A DNA stretch of 54,984 nt from contig NZ_FNVR01000029.1 in NCBI RefSeq assembly GCF_900108085.1, positions 1 through 54,984 on the forward strand. Direction: 5' to 3'. The DNA comes from Algoriphagus boritolerans DSM 17298 = JCM 18970. GTDB lineage: Bacteria > Bacteroidota > Bacteroidia > Cytophagales > Cyclobacteriaceae. Under the pieces are notes generated by a model. That model worked only from the letters and a program-made list of their open reading frames with translations, had not been told where the DNA came from and ran no database searches. A program made the translations under genes and the position numbers. Positions within the stretch are counted from its first letter, which is position 1. Every line of letters starts with the position of its first letter. Of this stretch, positions 25,444 through 35,669 are shown piece after piece.

Positions 25444-25862
25444 TTCTTCAAAAGAGAATCTGCCTTAGTCAGAGTTGCTTTCATCAGTCGATTGACTTCA
25501 CTTACCGAAACCATTTGTTCGTCCAAATAAGCCTTCACCTCTTCCGGGGTTCGCTCTCCATCCTCCGAATCATATTGCCGCATCCAGGTAAACATCGCTT
25601 CATACGCCTGATCTAATTCCAGCGCCAAGTTTTTCATTTCCTGAACTTTGACGGAATCTATTGGGTCCATTGCGGTTAATTCATCAGCCCGTTGCAGGGC
25701 CCTTTTTTCAAATGACTTAAGCTGCCCCATCTTCGGCATCACCTCATCATGGACAGCGATAACTTCGGCCCTTTTTTCCGCATTCAATTCCTTTTGGCTT
25801 GTTCCACATGCCTGCAAAACAAGTAGCAAACTAAAAATCAAACTAATACGATCAATTTTCAT
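25440..25862 (-). CDS. Uncharacterised small lipoprotein, helical
   Basis: A 140-residue protein starting MKIDRISLIFSLLLVLQAC (lipobox LQAC; start 25862 chosen over the MNS start at 25871 because the signal is cleaner). The mature part is Glu/Lys-rich and predicted helical, with the pattern EVMPKMGQL, AMFTWMRQYD and YLDEQ. Small helical lipoproteins like this are common beside SCO/cytochrome genes in Bacteroidota and remain unnamed. Convergent with the cytochrome gene, sharing four bases at their stops. Confidence 0.75.
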   Translation of the reverse strand: MKIDRISLIFSLLLVLQACGTSQKELNAEKRAEVIAVHDEVMPKMGQLKSFEKRALQRADELTAMDPIDSVKVQEMKNLALELDQAYEAMFTWMRQYDSEDGERTPEEVKAYLDEQMVSVSEVNRLMKATLTKADSLLKN

Positions 25863-26104
25863 TGAATTCATTTTTCACACTTTTAAGATACAATTTTTTC
25901 TTTGTTTAGTTAAAAAATAGAGGCAAATATTTAATGGCGTAAAATTATAATAATTGGTGCTAATTTTAAGACATAATTTAATTCATTGTGAAATACCCTG
26001 TCGAAATATCGACACTCGACTTGTCCCTATCCGCTGCATTGGATCAGGGGGAGCATGATTAACTGGGAGTATTCTATATGACCAATAAAATTTGATAAAT
26101 ACTG

Positions 26105-26926
26105 ATGAAACCATTTTGCTTCGCGGACGGCACTATCGTCCCCACTGAGTCCGCTACACTTCATCCCATGGATTTGGGATTGATTCGGGGATACGGAATT
26201 TTTGACTTCTTCCGGACGGTCAATTATACTCCGCTTTTTCTGGAAAATTACCTTGACAGGTTTATTACCTCGGCCGAAAAGACCTTTTTGCCCCTTCCTT
26301 ATTCCCGTGCGCAACTCAGTGAAATCATCCATTTGCTGATCGAGAAAAACAACCTTGAAAAAGGAGGCCTTAGAATGGTTTTGAGTGGAGGAATCTCCGA
26401 AAATCACTTTTCCCCTGCGGCAGGAAAGCTGTTCATTTTCGCAGAATCTCTTTCCTTGCCCTCTGAGGAAAAATACCGGGAAGGCATCAAACTCCTCACG
26501 TTGGAATATGTCCGGCCCATAGCCGATATCAAAACCACCAACTACACGCTACCCGTCTGGCACAGCGTCAACTGGAAAAGACTCGGCGCTGAAGACGTTC
26601 TCTATCACTGGAACGGATGGGTAAGCGAAAGCTCCCGAAGTAATTTCTTTATTGTAAAAAATGGTGTCCTTCATACTCCAAATCAGCATATTTTACTCGG
26701 AATCACTCGAAAACACATTTTGGACATGGTCAAAAATGCGGTGATCAGGCCGATTTCATTGGAAGAGGTTTGGGATGCAGACGAGGCATTTATCAGCAGC
26801 ACGACCAAAGTCCTCCTTCCTGTCACCCAGCTGGACGAGCGTAAAATCGGCAACGGCAAACCGGGACCTGTGACGATGGAAATTCTGGAGCGATTCAGAA
26901 AACTGGAAAAAGAAATCGTGGCCTAA
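26105..26926 (+). CDS. Class IV PLP-dependent aminotransferase
   Basis: A 273-residue fold-type IV enzyme. N-terminal GYGIFDFFRT with Arg contact, the PLP-lysine segment IKTTNYTLP (Lys near 150), and the conserved glutamate block VSESSRSNFFIV, followed by ILLGITRKHI and DEAFISSTTKVLLPV. Related enzymes are branched-chain or D-amino-acid aminotransferases or aminodeoxychorismate lyase; length fits all. No biosynthetic partner gene is adjacent, so no specific name is given. Start ATG at 26105. A 515-bp repeat-bounded element starts seven bases after its stop. Confidence 0.85.
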   Translation: MKPFCFADGTIVPTESATLHPMDLGLIRGYGIFDFFRTVNYTPLFLENYLDRFITSAEKTFLPLPYSRAQLSEIIHLLIEKNNLEKGGLRMVLSGGISENHFSPAAGKLFIFAESLSLPSEEKYREGIKLLTLEYVRPIADIKTTNYTLPVWHSVNWKRLGAEDVLYHWNGWVSESSRSNFFIVKNGVLHTPNQHILLGITRKHILDMVKNAVIRPISLEEVWDADEAFISSTTKVLLPVTQLDERKIGNGKPGPVTMEILERFRKLEKEIVA

Positions 26927-26932
26927 GCATTA

Positions 26933-27447
26933 AAGAGGCCGTCTCAAAAGGCTTAATGGTGTCAGCCTGAATCTTAAATATTCTGGGAACATACAAAATA
27001 GAAATGACAGGTTTTTTGATGCCCAAAGCCATAAAATTCTTGATTTACAATTGAAGTTTAGCTGCTTAGACAAAACATTGATCGGAAGGGCGCGGTGGGA
27101 GGATTTGCCAGCGAGCAAGCGTTCGAACTCGTGCGGTGGTAGCTTTGGCAAATCTTTTCCAGATAGTTATCGGAATTTTGGTTCTTTTGGATCAAGCCAA
27201 AAGAACAAACAATAAAGGATAACCTAAACTATTATTAAATCAGAGAATAATAAGTTAACCTCTGGAAATCGACCCGTCATTTTCAGAATAAACTATGGAA
27301 ATTTCAATATTTTCAAAATACTATACACATCGTCTTTGGTAACGCTTGGAAAACGAAAGTTGATCAGTACGAAGGCCATTTCCTGTTAATGGGGACACAT
27401 ACCGACTACGCCAAATGTGACAATCGGTACTTATGAGACAGCCTCTT
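26933..27447. mobile_element. Non-autonomous element (MITE-like) bounded by 18-bp terminal inverted repeats
   Basis: AAGAGGCCGTCTCAAAAG (26933-26950) and CTTATGAGACAGCCTCTT (27430-27447) are inverted repeats matching at 16 of 18 positions. The 'GAGGCYGTCTCA' type end is known from IS ends of Bacteroidota. The ~480 bp between carry no open frame for a transposase. Inside are a 9-bp inverted repeat (27102-27110 with 27146-27154) and a hairpin GTTCTTTTGG / CCAAAAGAAC (27181-27190 with 27197-27206), a dispersed motif seen in other Bacteroidota. No target duplication is obvious. It sits precisely between two convergent genes. Confidence 0.75.
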
Positions 27448-27452
27448 ATTTT

Positions 27453-27890
27453 TTATTCCACTATCAATTGGGCGTCTTTGAGAATGTACATCAACTTCTC
27501 AGGATCCGTTGCATTCAGGGTGAGCTTTCCCCGGACCTTTACGCGCTTGGAGGTGTATTTAATAGGACTGGCCATCATCACTTCCATCACGGTCTCCGGT
27601 CCTCCCGAGCCACAGAAGAAACATTCAGCCAAAGGAAGGCTGGAAAGTATGATGTGCTCAGGCTTAAACATCCCTTCAAAAGGAATGATATAACCATCTG
27701 CCTCGACTTCTTTTCCTTCCAGTTTTTTGATTTGGTCGGAGAAAACCGGCACATACAATTCCCCGAATTGATCTTCACTGATCTTATAAGAAACCTCTGC
27801 CAAGCTTTTCCAAACTCCCTGAGCCTTGGATTCTGCTGTCACAAATGTGAAAACCAGAACTGCTACCAGAATAAAACCTGACTTTTTCAT
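27453..27890 (-). CDS. DUF3299-like exported protein
   Basis: A 145-residue exported protein (signal ending AESKAQ). It contains GYIIPFEGMF..., SLPLAECFFCGSGGPETVMEV and VRGKLTLNATDPEKLMYIL, the DUF3299 pattern, including the 'C.FC' cysteines that could bind metal or form a disulfide. In Vibrio and others DUF3299 proteins are found beside ABC transporters of the lipoprotein-export type linked to zinc-regulated loci (known by gene neighbourhood, from memory). Here it is the last gene of the ABC operon, 27 bases after the permease. The stop lies five bases from the end of the MITE-like element. Confidence 0.75.
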   Translation of the reverse strand: MKKSGFILVAVLVFTFVTAESKAQGVWKSLAEVSYKISEDQFGELYVPVFSDQIKKLEGKEVEADGYIIPFEGMFKPEHIILSSLPLAECFFCGSGGPETVMEVMMASPIKYTSKRVKVRGKLTLNATDPEKLMYILKDAQLIVE

Positions 27891-27917
27891 AATTCCAATT
27901 TCTAAAATTTCCGCTAA

Positions 27918-29237
27918 TTACGCCTTTGTCAGCTGCTTTGCAATGCTTGTTTGATAAGCTGATACGGCAGGAATAATCGATGCCACCACTCCTACCCCTA
28001 ACGCATAAGCAACGATCCAAAGTTCTTGTTTTAAGAAAATCCATGGCTGAAGTGCTGCTACTACGTTTTGATCGCCTTGACTGACCAACAACCAGAGAAA
28101 AACATGTCCTAACCCAATGCCCAAAATGGCTCCAAGCAAAGTCAACATCGAACCTTCCAAAAAAATCAGAGCCAGCAGTTGGTTACGGGAGGCTCCAATT
28201 GCTCTCAAAATTGCCAAATCATACTTTCGCTCTTTTAATGAGTTGTACAACGCGATGAAAATCCCAAGACCGGCAATGGCTATCAAAACGAAAGCCAAAC
28301 CTTGAAGAAGACTGATTCCTACTCCCAGCAACTCAAATAACCGGGACATCTCAAAGGAGGGCGATGCGGCCTGCATGGAAGTACCGGAGTTAATCATCCG
28401 AGGAAGTTGGACTGCCGCAATAGGATTGCGGTATTGAAGCAGCAGTGTCGTCACTTCCCGATCCTCGTCGGTCAGTGGAAAACCGGTCTTGGCTATCGGG
28501 GAATGAAATTTTGAATGACCATCCTCACGGGCTTCATTCTGAGGATTTTGCTCCTCGACTTCAGGCATTTCCTGATTGGGACCAGTCGTTTCACTTGCTT
28601 CCAATTCAACGGCCTCAGGCGCTTCATCGTGCGCATACCAGACCGACTCAACACTGGTCAGGATCAAGCGGTCCACCACATTTCCATTGGGTTTTAAAAT
28701 TCCCGATACGACAAATTTATGTTCATCGTGATCATGACTTCCTACACTGATCCCGTGACTTGAAGTGAATTCAGCCCCGGGTTTTAGATTTAGTTTTGCT
28801 GCGATTTCAGAACCGATGACCACCTCAAAAGGAACCTCCCATGGCTTTCCTTCAGCAAACTCGGCGGAATAGAGTTCGAGGTAATCATGATTGGTTCCCA
28901 CGATTCTGAATCCTTCGAAATTATCGCCCAGCGCGAGTGGAATGATATTTTTCACCAGGCGATTTCGCGAAAGTTTTTGAGCTTCTTCCATCTTGATATT
29001 GCCTGTCGGAAAATCCACATGATACACAGAGGAAAGAATCAATTGAAGTGGGCTCCCTTTGGCTCCGACGACCAGATCAATCCCTGCTGCATCTTGATTC
29101 ATTTTTTTCTCAAACTGGTCTTGAATCAAAAGTAAAACAGTGATGATGGCTAAGCCCAAAGCGAGCAAAAAGACATTCAGTCCCGTGGAGAGCGGGCGAA
29201 AAGTGAGGTATTTCCAACTGATCTTGAACAGATTCAT
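27918..29237 (-). CDS. ABC transporter permease, FtsX/MacB type, with His/acidic-rich periplasmic insert
   Basis: A 439-residue FtsX-like permease. One N-terminal helix (about 18-40), a large periplasmic region (about 45-280), then three C-terminal helices (about 300-430) with ILRAIGASRNQL typical of the family. The periplasmic region carries a His-rich loop (GSHDHDEHKF), an acidic run ELEASETTGPNQEMPEVEEQ and another His group (EDGHSKFHS); these may bind divalent metal. It overlaps the ATPase gene by four bases (ATGA). MacB-like exporters work with a periplasmic adaptor; none is seen, and the DUF3299 protein could be a partner. Confidence 0.85.
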   Translation of the reverse strand: MNLFKISWKYLTFRPLSTGLNVFLLALGLAIITVLLLIQDQFEKKMNQDAAGIDLVVGAKGSPLQLILSSVYHVDFPTGNIKMEEAQKLSRNRLVKNIIPLALGDNFEGFRIVGTNHDYLELYSAEFAEGKPWEVPFEVVIGSEIAAKLNLKPGAEFTSSHGISVGSHDHDEHKFVVSGILKPNGNVVDRLILTSVESVWYAHDEAPEAVELEASETTGPNQEMPEVEEQNPQNEAREDGHSKFHSPIAKTGFPLTDEDREVTTLLLQYRNPIAAVQLPRMINSGTSMQAASPSFEMSRLFELLGVGISLLQGLAFVLIAIAGLGIFIALYNSLKERKYDLAILRAIGASRNQLLALIFLEGSMLTLLGAILGIGLGHVFLWLLVSQGDQNVVAALQPWIFLKQELWIVAYALGVGVVASIIPAVSAYQTSIAKQLTKA

Positions 29238-29866
29238 GAGTTAGTGACTTCAATAAAATTTGAAACATGATTTTTGACGCGCTGATCGTGAGTGACGATG
29301 ATCAGGGCAGCGCCGATCCTGGTAGCTTGTGTTTTCAGCAGTTGGATGACCTTTTCGGTATTCTCATCATCTAAGCTAGAGGTGGGTTCATCCGCCAAAA
29401 TCAACTTGGGACAGCTCGCCAATGCTCTTGCTATAGAAACACGCTGAGCCTCTCCTTCACTCAGGGTCAAAACGGATGAATTCGACTTGGCACTGATTCC
29501 GAGATCAGAAAGCAACCGGAGGATATCTTGCCCTTTCTTTTTACTGAAAAAATGAGCGAGTTCTAGGTTTTGACGCACATTGAGCGCCGCAATCAAATGG
29601 GGCTTTTGGAATACGATTCCTATATTTTTGCCTCGAAACAAGTCCATTTCCTGTTCAGAAATCGAGCAAATGTTCACTCCGTCCAGGACAACCTCGCCCT
29701 GCTTGGACTTCAGGAGACCTGCCAGGAGATTCAGGAGTGTGGTCTTCCCGCTTCCGGATTTTCCCAAAATCAACAAGGATTCCCCTGAATTAACCTGAAA
29801 GTTTTTAAAAGTTAGTGTGGATTGTCCAGGATGAGCAAATTGTAATTCGTTTACTTTTAATAACAT
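29234..29866 (-). CDS. ABC transporter ATP-binding protein (LolD/MacB type)
   Basis: A 210-residue ATPase with complete motifs: Walker A GKSGSGKTT (about 35-43), Q-loop VFQKPHLIAALNV, signature LSEGEAQR and Walker B LILADEPTSSLD, then the H-loop VTHDQR. It is placed 2 bases after the stop of a REC-histidine kinase gene and overlaps the permease gene by four bases, so it belongs to a single transcript with both. Family members energise lipoprotein or macrolide/peptide-type export by long-range conformational coupling rather than substrate transport. Confidence 0.95.
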   Translation of the reverse strand: MLLKVNELQFAHPGQSTLTFKNFQVNSGESLLILGKSGSGKTTLLNLLAGLLKSKQGEVVLDGVNICSISEQEMDLFRGKNIGIVFQKPHLIAALNVRQNLELAHFFSKKKGQDILRLLSDLGISAKSNSSVLTLSEGEAQRVSIARALASCPKLILADEPTSSLDDENTEKVIQLLKTQATRIGAALIIVTHDQRVKNHVSNFIEVTNS

Positions 29867-29868
29867 AG

Positions 29869-31044
29869 CTATTTGACAGGAATAGTCACGTGAAAAGTGG
29901 TTCCTTTATCCATTTCACTTACAAAGGAGATATCGCCCTGCAATACTTCCAGGCATTTTTTCACAATCGAAAGCCCCAGTCCGGAACCCTCCACGATGCC
30001 GACATTTTTCGCACGAAAAAACCGCTCAAATAGTTTTCCCTGTTCAGTTTTTGGAATCCCGATTCCTTTATCTGAAATGGTAGCATGTAGCTTATTATCC
30101 TCAAAAGACAACCTGAAGACTACCTGTTTTCCATCCTTTGAATATTTCACAGCATTGGAAAGCAGATTTTCTAAAACTTGATAAAGCAACTCAGGATCAG
30201 AAGTGATGGTCTTTGGCAGATCGCCGATTTCAGATTTAATAACCACGTCATTTTCTATTCCTGCTTTAACGGTATCCAAAAGTTCCTTGACAAAGGCTGA
30301 TGAAAAAATCTTTTTGGGCTTAAATTCCAGTTTATTTTCATCTGATTTCCCAAAGAAAAGCACACTCGTCAGGAGGTTGTTAAGCGCTCTGACCGAGTTT
30401 TCGATTTTGAAGGCATGCTTAGTGATTTTTTGCTTGAAAGGATGATCCTTCTCCGCATAGATCTGAAGCAGCTGAGCAGAGCTGAGGATAGAGGTGAGTG
30501 GCGTTTTGAATCCGTGGGAGACATTGAGTACAATTCTTGATTTCAGTTCATTGATTTCCCGCTCCTTTTCCAGGGCTTTGGTGAGTTCTTCGTTGGCTTC
30601 ATAAAGTTCAGCCGTCCGCTGTTTCACCTTTTCCTCCAGTTCATTGTTTAGCTTTTGAAGTTCTTTTTCTTTTCTGTCCTTGAAAATGGCCAATTCAATC
30701 ACCATATTCAACTCCCTGATGTTGAATGGTTTAATCACATAGGCGCTGGGATTGGTGCCTACCACCTTATTGAGTGTCTCAGCATCAGAACTTGCGCTGA
30801 GATAGACTACCGGAATGTCATACCTTTCGTTGATGATTTCGGTAGTTTTGATCCCGTCCAATTCTCCGGCCAGATTGATATCCATCATGACAATGTCTGC
30901 CATGCTTTCCTCCAGTATTTCAATCGCTTTTTCCCCAGTGTCGGCTATTCCGATAATATAATGAGCGTTTTTCTCAAGGGCGCGCTGCAGCAAGAGTGCC
31001 GAGACAGAATCGTCCTCGACAATGAGAATTTTGAGTGTAAACAT
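29869..31044 (-). CDS. REC-histidine kinase (receiver domain first)
   Basis: A 391-residue protein with an N-terminal receiver domain (phospho-acceptor Asp55 in DIVMMDINLAG, switch Lys105 in VIKPFN), a coiled-coil linker (about 125-165), and a HisKA domain with His177 in LNVSHGFKTPL followed by the HATPase blocks (LENLLSNAVKYSKDG, DKGIGIPK, GSGLGLSIV). No membrane helix, so cytoplasmic. With no DNA-binding output, it likely forwards phosphate or acts by protein contact. It lies directly downstream of a large membrane kinase and directly upstream of the ABC ATPase gene, so it couples sensing to that transporter (inference). Confidence 0.9.
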   Translation of the reverse strand: MFTLKILIVEDDSVSALLLQRALEKNAHYIIGIADTGEKAIEILEESMADIVMMDINLAGELDGIKTTEIINERYDIPVVYLSASSDAETLNKVVGTNPSAYVIKPFNIRELNMVIELAIFKDRKEKELQKLNNELEEKVKQRTAELYEANEELTKALEKEREINELKSRIVLNVSHGFKTPLTSILSSAQLLQIYAEKDHPFKQKITKHAFKIENSVRALNNLLTSVLFFGKSDENKLEFKPKKIFSSAFVKELLDTVKAGIENDVVIKSEIGDLPKTITSDPELLYQVLENLLSNAVKYSKDGKQVVFRLSFEDNKLHATISDKGIGIPKTEQGKLFERFFRAKNVGIVEGSGLGLSIVKKCLEVLQGDISFVSEMDKGTTFHVTIPVK

Positions 31045-31094
31045 GCGTTGAATCTAGGTTGGATATGGTGTTTGGGTGTTTGAAAATACAAAAA

Positions 31095-34000
31095 TTAACC
31101 ATCAGGCAAAGGGATTTTGACTAAGACGCTCGTGCCAGAATTTTTTATACTCTGAATTTGAATCTCTCCTCCCAACAGATGAACCAAATTGCGGGTGATA
31201 CTTAGCCCAAGTCCAGTCCCTTCAAAAAGGCGATCGTTACCCTTACTTTCCTGCTCGAAAGGATCAAACATTTTGCTCTGAAATTCCTTGGACATCCCCA
31301 CCCCTGTATCTGTCACTTCCAGTGAAATTTGATTTGCCACGTGACCACAGGTGACCGTGATGCGACCTTTCTCGGTGTATTTGATGGAATTGCTCACCAC
31401 ATTATTCACGATCATCTCTACAAACCTTCTATCTAGCTTGGCATGAAAGGAAGGGGCATTAAAATTAAAAACCATCCCGAGCCCTTTTCGCTCCGCTGCT
31501 GCCATTAGCGGCTTTATAATCGTTTCAAAAAAGTCTTTCACATCAGTTTCAATGTATTCCACCGGTAATTTATTGGCTTCAATCTTGGCCAAATCCAAGA
31601 GTGATGTGATGGTACCCAGCAGACGTTCACCACTTTGCAGAATAATATCCAATTGGGAAACCAGCTCCGTGTCCTCTTTCCTTGTCATCATGATGTGCTC
31701 TGCACCGCCTATGATTCCATTAAGTGGGGTTCTGATTTCATGGCTTACATTGGACAGCAGGCTTGACTTGAATCGATTAGCCTGCTCTGCTTTCTCTTTG
31801 GCTTCCTTCAGCTTGTTTTGAACACCCTTCTGCGCTGAAATATCTTTGAATACTGAGAGGACCAAACTTTTCCCTTGCTCATCCTGATCCAGCATGACAG
31901 AAAAAACCTCCATCTCCAATGAGCCGGTTTTCCAATTGATCAGTGTCTCGATTGAGACGCCTTTTCCGGGTGTTTTCCTCACCCGATTGTGCAGTGTGTC
32001 CAAATAAAACCGTTGCGTATCCTCCGAATCAAACAGAACTGAAAGAGATTGATCCTCCAGTTCCAGAATTTCAGTCTTCATCATTTTGGCGAAAGCGGGA
32101 TTGACAGTTAAGATCTTTTCATCTTCCAGTGTCAGGAGCATTCCATCCTGGGAGCTGTTCCAGACATTTTTAAACTGCTGTTCGGCGATCACTTTGTTTT
32201 TGCTTTCGAGGTTTACGGCAGTTTGAAGTATTCCGACATTTTGCAACTGTCGGAAAAACATATTGATCAAAATCCCCAATGCCACCAGAAACAATACTGC
32301 CAGCATCAAAAACCACCCACGGAGGTAGAAAGGCCTTAAAATCTGAAATTCGGCCGACTTAAATGTGTCTGAAAACTCGATCCCATCATACGAACTCTTG
32401 AGTTCAAGCTGATAATTTCCTGAAGGAAGGTTAGAGAAGAACAGTTTATTGGACTGAGGATCCTTGATGATTTCCCAGTCTCCAGTTCCATTTTCGCTAA
32501 CCAATCTATGATGTACCCAAAGCTCCCGAGAATCATTGAATCCTGGTGTTAAAAATTCCACTTCGAGAGAATTTTGATCATGGGGTACCTTTGCCTTATC
32601 TGAACCCACTACCAATTCATTCCCGAGCTTCATGTATTTAACAAAGGCATTTGGGGCACCTTTGGCAAAAAATGTTTCTTCGGGAAAATAAATTGACAAT
32701 CCTTTCATAGTACCAATCATCACTCTACCAGATGATGCCTGCATCAATGCCCCTCTATTCACTTCATCACCTACCAGCCCGTTGGACTCATTGTAATGAG
32801 TGACCTGGTCTCCTCCGAGTACGACCACTCCATTATCAGTACCTGCCCAGATCTTCCCTTCGCTATCCTTCATCAGCGCATACACCGGCCGGGTGACCGA
32901 TCTCCCTCCATAGAGGTAGTAGCCTACATATCCTGCTTTGTATATTTTCAAGCCGTATTCCGTACCCAGCAGAATACTGCCGTCCTCCAACTCCAAAAAA
33001 TCATACCCCTCTGCAAGGAAATACCGGGGAGTTTCGATAATCGGATATTGATTTTCCAGCTTGCTGGCCCGGATGATTACCACTTTGCCGTTGGAGAGCT
33101 TGCCAGCTTTTCTAAAATAGGGCTGAATGTCTTTGATCAAGCCGAATATCTCTCCTGTCAATTCCCTTTCAAAAATTCTTGAATCGTCAGCACCAATAGG
33201 CGCGATAAATATCCGCCTGGGAGAAGTGATCAACAAACTGTCCTCAACCGCCTGAACAGACACCACGTTGACTCCCTGCGGAGCAGGATTGAAGTGGACT
33301 TTCTTACTTCCGGGCCTAATCTTACCCAGCCCCTTGAAATTTGCTGAAATCCAAATCACCCCATTCTTGTCTTTCGAAAAATTAATGATCCTTTCGTTTG
33401 GGATTTGTGGATTTCCCTCGCCCTGATAGAGGGTCTCTACCTCATAACGGGTCATTTTTTGTATCCCATTGTTGAAACCAAAAATAAACTCACCAGGACT
33501 TGCCTCGACACTTGCAGTAATCTCCTCTCCGATGAAGACCCCCAGATCCACGCCATAGTTTTGGAAAACCTGCGAATTATTGACCCCAATACCCCGACTG
33601 GTTCCTACCCAAAGTAATCCCTCCCGATCTACAAATGCAGTTTGAATGTAGACAGACCTAAAAAGACTGGACAGATCAATCAGGACCGGTTTTTGACGCT
33701 TTCCATTATACTTTCTGAGGTGGGAGTTGTAATGATAAAAGACATTTTCACCTGAAAAGTCCAGGGAGAAGAAATCATCCTCTGCAAAATCGATGGTAGA
33801 AAAATCCTCGTCAATGATAGTAGTCGGAAATTCCGCCGCAGGGCCGCTTGCCAGGTAGTTTTTTCCTAAAAAATAATATTCCCCTGTTGGAGACTTTTTA
33901 ACAAGAACAGGAAATGAAGGAAGCGGGATCCCGCGAAACTGATAAGGAATTAATTGACCATCCTTCAGCTCAAACGCTCCCTTTTTGAAAATCATCAAAA

Positions 34001-34586
34001 TTTTGTCCGAAACTTGGGACACTTCAAGAAGGGAGCCGGTCACTGAATAATCCCGTTCTATTTTTCGTTCAATTTTCTCACCATATTTCCAATACAAAAG
34101 GTCTCTACCCGTCTCTAGAAAAAAGAATTTTTCTGAAGACTTCCCAATACTAAAAAATTGAATTTTGGAAGAAAAGTATCTTTTCAAATCCTTAGAAATG
34201 GATAACTCAGACCAACCCCCGTGGCTATTCTCCAGAATGGTGGGCACTCCGTTGGCACTATAAATCCACAAAATCCCATCTTCATCCTTGAGAAGGGCTA
34301 TCCTGTAAACAAATCGTCGGGTCAGCGTATCCGGCAATTCGTAGGTTTCAATACCATCTGAATAAAGTATCCCTCGACTGGTGGAAAACCACATCCTGCC
34401 CAGCGTATCCTGTTCGATTTGAATTACATTTTGGACATTGAGCTTTACCCCTCGAGGCTGGGTATTAAATTTGAAACTTTGGGCAAAAAGACCTCCTTGA
34501 ATCAGGAAAAAACCCAATGTCAAAAGTAAGGCTGTTGTAAACCGGTAAAGCATAAAACGAAAATAGGAAAAGATTCCGGTCACCAA
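31095..34586 (-). CDS. Propeller-Y_Y_Y-PAS membrane histidine kinase (two-component sensor)
   Basis: A 1163-residue sensor. N-terminal membrane/signal segment ([20 protein letters not shown]; either Met1 or Met12 can start), then two-component-regulator propeller repeats such as [16 protein letters not shown] and [16 protein letters not shown] up to about residue 650, a Y_Y_Y domain, one transmembrane helix ([21 protein letters not shown], about 745-770), a PAS domain (about 785-900) and a HisKA/HATPase core with His near 934 in [11 protein letters not shown]. There is no receiver or AraC domain at the C-terminus, unlike the hybrid sensors of polysaccharide loci; the following gene supplies a receiver. 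Ligand unknown. Confidence 0.9.
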   Translation of the reverse strand: MVTGIFSYFRFMLYRFTTALLLTLGFFLIQGGLFAQSFKFNTQPRGVKLNVQNVIQIEQDTLGRMWFSTSRGILYSDGIETYELPDTLTRRFVYRIALLKDEDGILWIYSANGVPTILENSHGGWSELSISKDLKRYFSSKIQFFSIGKSSEKFFFLETGRDLLYWKYGEKIERKIERDYSVTGSLLEVSQVSDKILMIFKKGAFELKDGQLIPYQFRGIPLPSFPVLVKKSPTGEYYFLGKNYLASGPAAEFPTTIIDEDFSTIDFAEDDFFSLDFSGENVFYHYNSHLRKYNGKRQKPVLIDLSSLFRSVYIQTAFVDREGLLWVGTSRGIGVNNSQVFQNYGVDLGVFIGEEITASVEASPGEFIFGFNNGIQKMTRYEVETLYQGEGNPQIPNERIINFSKDKNGVIWISANFKGLGKIRPGSKKVHFNPAPQGVNVVSVQAVEDSLLITSPRRIFIAPIGADDSRIFERELTGEIFGLIKDIQPYFRKAGKLSNGKVVIIRASKLENQYPIIETPRYFLAEGYDFLELEDGSILLGTEYGLKIYKAGYVGYYLYGGRSVTRPVYALMKDSEGKIWAGTDNGVVVLGGDQVTHYNESNGLVGDEVNRGALMQASSGRVMIGTMKGLSIYFPEETFFAKGAPNAFVKYMKLGNELVVGSDKAKVPHDQNSLEVEFLTPGFNDSRELWVHHRLVSENGTGDWEIIKDPQSNKLFFSNLPSGNYQLELKSSYDGIEFSDTFKSAEFQILRPFYLRGWFLMLAVLFLVALGILINMFFRQLQNVGILQTAVNLESKNKVIAEQQFKNVWNSSQDGMLLTLEDEKILTVNPAFAKMMKTEILELEDQSLSVLFDSEDTQRFYLDTLHNRVRKTPGKGVSIETLINWKTGSLEMEVFSVMLDQDEQGKSLVLSVFKDISAQKGVQNKLKEAKEKAEQANRFKSSLLSNVSHEIRTPLNGIIGGAEHIMMTRKEDTELVSQLDIILQSGERLLGTITSLLDLAKIEANKLPVEYIETDVKDFFETIIKPLMAAAERKGLGMVFNFNAPSFHAKLDRRFVEMIVNNVVSNSIKYTEKGRITVTCGHVANQISLEVTDTGVGMSKEFQSKMFDPFEQESKGNDRLFEGTGLGLSITRNLVHLLGGEIQIQSIKNSGTSVLVKIPLPDG

Positions 34587-34614
34587 ATTCCGCTGAGATT
34601 GTTTCGCTTTTCTT

Positions 34615-34643
34615 TTGTCAGCGGGTGGTTTCTCTTAATTTTG
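34615..34643 (+). promoter_or_regulatory. Bacteroidota-type promoter of sucD
   Basis: TTG at 34615-34617 and TAATTTTG at 34636-34643, matching the TTG / TAnnTTTG consensus exactly with 18 bases between. The start of transcription is expected around 34650, 15-20 bases upstream of the sucD ATG; no Shine-Dalgarno sequence is present. Confidence 0.7.
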
Positions 34644-34666
34644 TGCCAAACTTAAAAAATCGAAGC

Positions 34667-35548
34667 ATGAGTGTACTTGTCAATAAAAATTCCAAGGTGA
34701 TCGTTCAGGGATTCACCGGGTCTGAAGGCTCCTTCCACGCACAACAAATGATCGAATACGGAACCAACGTGGTAGGCGGTGTGACTCCCGGCAAAGGCGG
34801 ATCGACTCATTTGGAAAGACCTGTTTTCAATTCAGTAGAGGAAGCAGTTGAAAAGACAGGTGCAGATGTTTCCATAATTTTTGTACCCCCTGCATTTGCA
34901 GCCGATGCCATCATGGAAGCCGCTGACGCAGGAATCAATGTAATCATCACCATCACGGAAGGAATTCCGGTAGCCGACATGATGATTGCCAAGCCTTACA
35001 TCAAGGAAAGAGGTTGCGTGCTGATCGGCCCTAATTGTCCGGGTGTCATCACTCCGGGAGAAGCCAAAGTGGGCATCATGCCTGGCTTTGTGTTCAAAGC
35101 AGGTAGAATCGGGATCGTGTCCAAATCCGGAACTTTGACCTACGAAGCTGCAGATCAAGTGGCTAAAGCCGGCTTGGGTGTATCTACTGCAATTGGTATC
35201 GGAGGTGATCCGATCATTGGCACTTCCACCAAGCAAGCCGTAGAAATGCTGATGAATGATCCTGAGACTGATGCGATTGTCATGATTGGAGAAATTGGTG
35301 GAAACTACGAAGCAGAAGCTGCAAAATGGATCCGCAAAAATGGAAACAAAAAGCCAGTCGTGGGATTCATTGCAGGACAGACAGCACCTCCAGGCCGTAG
35401 AATGGGACATGCCGGTGCAATCATTGGTGGAGCGGATGATACGGCAGCCGCCAAAATCAGAATTATGAGAGAAAACGGAATCCATGTAGCAGAATCTCCA
35501 GCGGAAATCGGAGCCGTTATGGCTAAGGTGCTAGGAGTTACGGTCTAA
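34667..35548 (+). CDS. sucD: Succinate-CoA ligase, alpha subunit
   Basis: A 293-residue alpha subunit of succinyl-CoA synthetase (TCA cycle, substrate-level ATP/GTP formation). CoA-binding Rossmann fold at the N-terminus ([17 protein letters not shown]), GPNCPGVI near 121-128, and the phosphohistidine segment [10 protein letters not shown] with His248. Start ATG at 34667 ([10 protein letters not shown]) matches family length; the Met at 34625 is upstream of the promoter -7 element and cannot be translated from it. The beta subunit gene sucC is not adjacent, which is common in Bacteroidota. Followed by a strong terminator. Confidence 0.97.
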   Translation: MSVLVNKNSKVIVQGFTGSEGSFHAQQMIEYGTNVVGGVTPGKGGSTHLERPVFNSVEEAVEKTGADVSIIFVPPAFAADAIMEAADAGINVIITITEGIPVADMMIAKPYIKERGCVLIGPNCPGVITPGEAKVGIMPGFVFKAGRIGIVSKSGTLTYEAADQVAKAGLGVSTAIGIGGDPIIGTSTKQAVEMLMNDPETDAIVMIGEIGGNYEAEAAKWIRKNGNKKPVVGFIAGQTAPPGRRMGHAGAIIGGADDTAAAKIRIMRENGIHVAESPAEIGAVMAKVLGVTV

Positions 35549-35589
35549 GGATAAAATGACCGGGGTTTGACTCGGAAAATAAAAACAGA

Positions 35590-35625
35590 AACCGCCTCGG
35601 ATTATAAAATTCGAGGCGGTTTTGT
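35590..35625 (+). terminator. Terminator after sucD
   Basis: A stem AACCGCCTCG / CGAGGCGGTT (10 bp; 35590-35599 with 35612-35621) with a T tract at the 3' side. Confidence 0.9.
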
Positions 35626-35669
35626 TTTTCAACAGCGATAAAGCTGTCCACTTTTTGTATTTTCATTGA

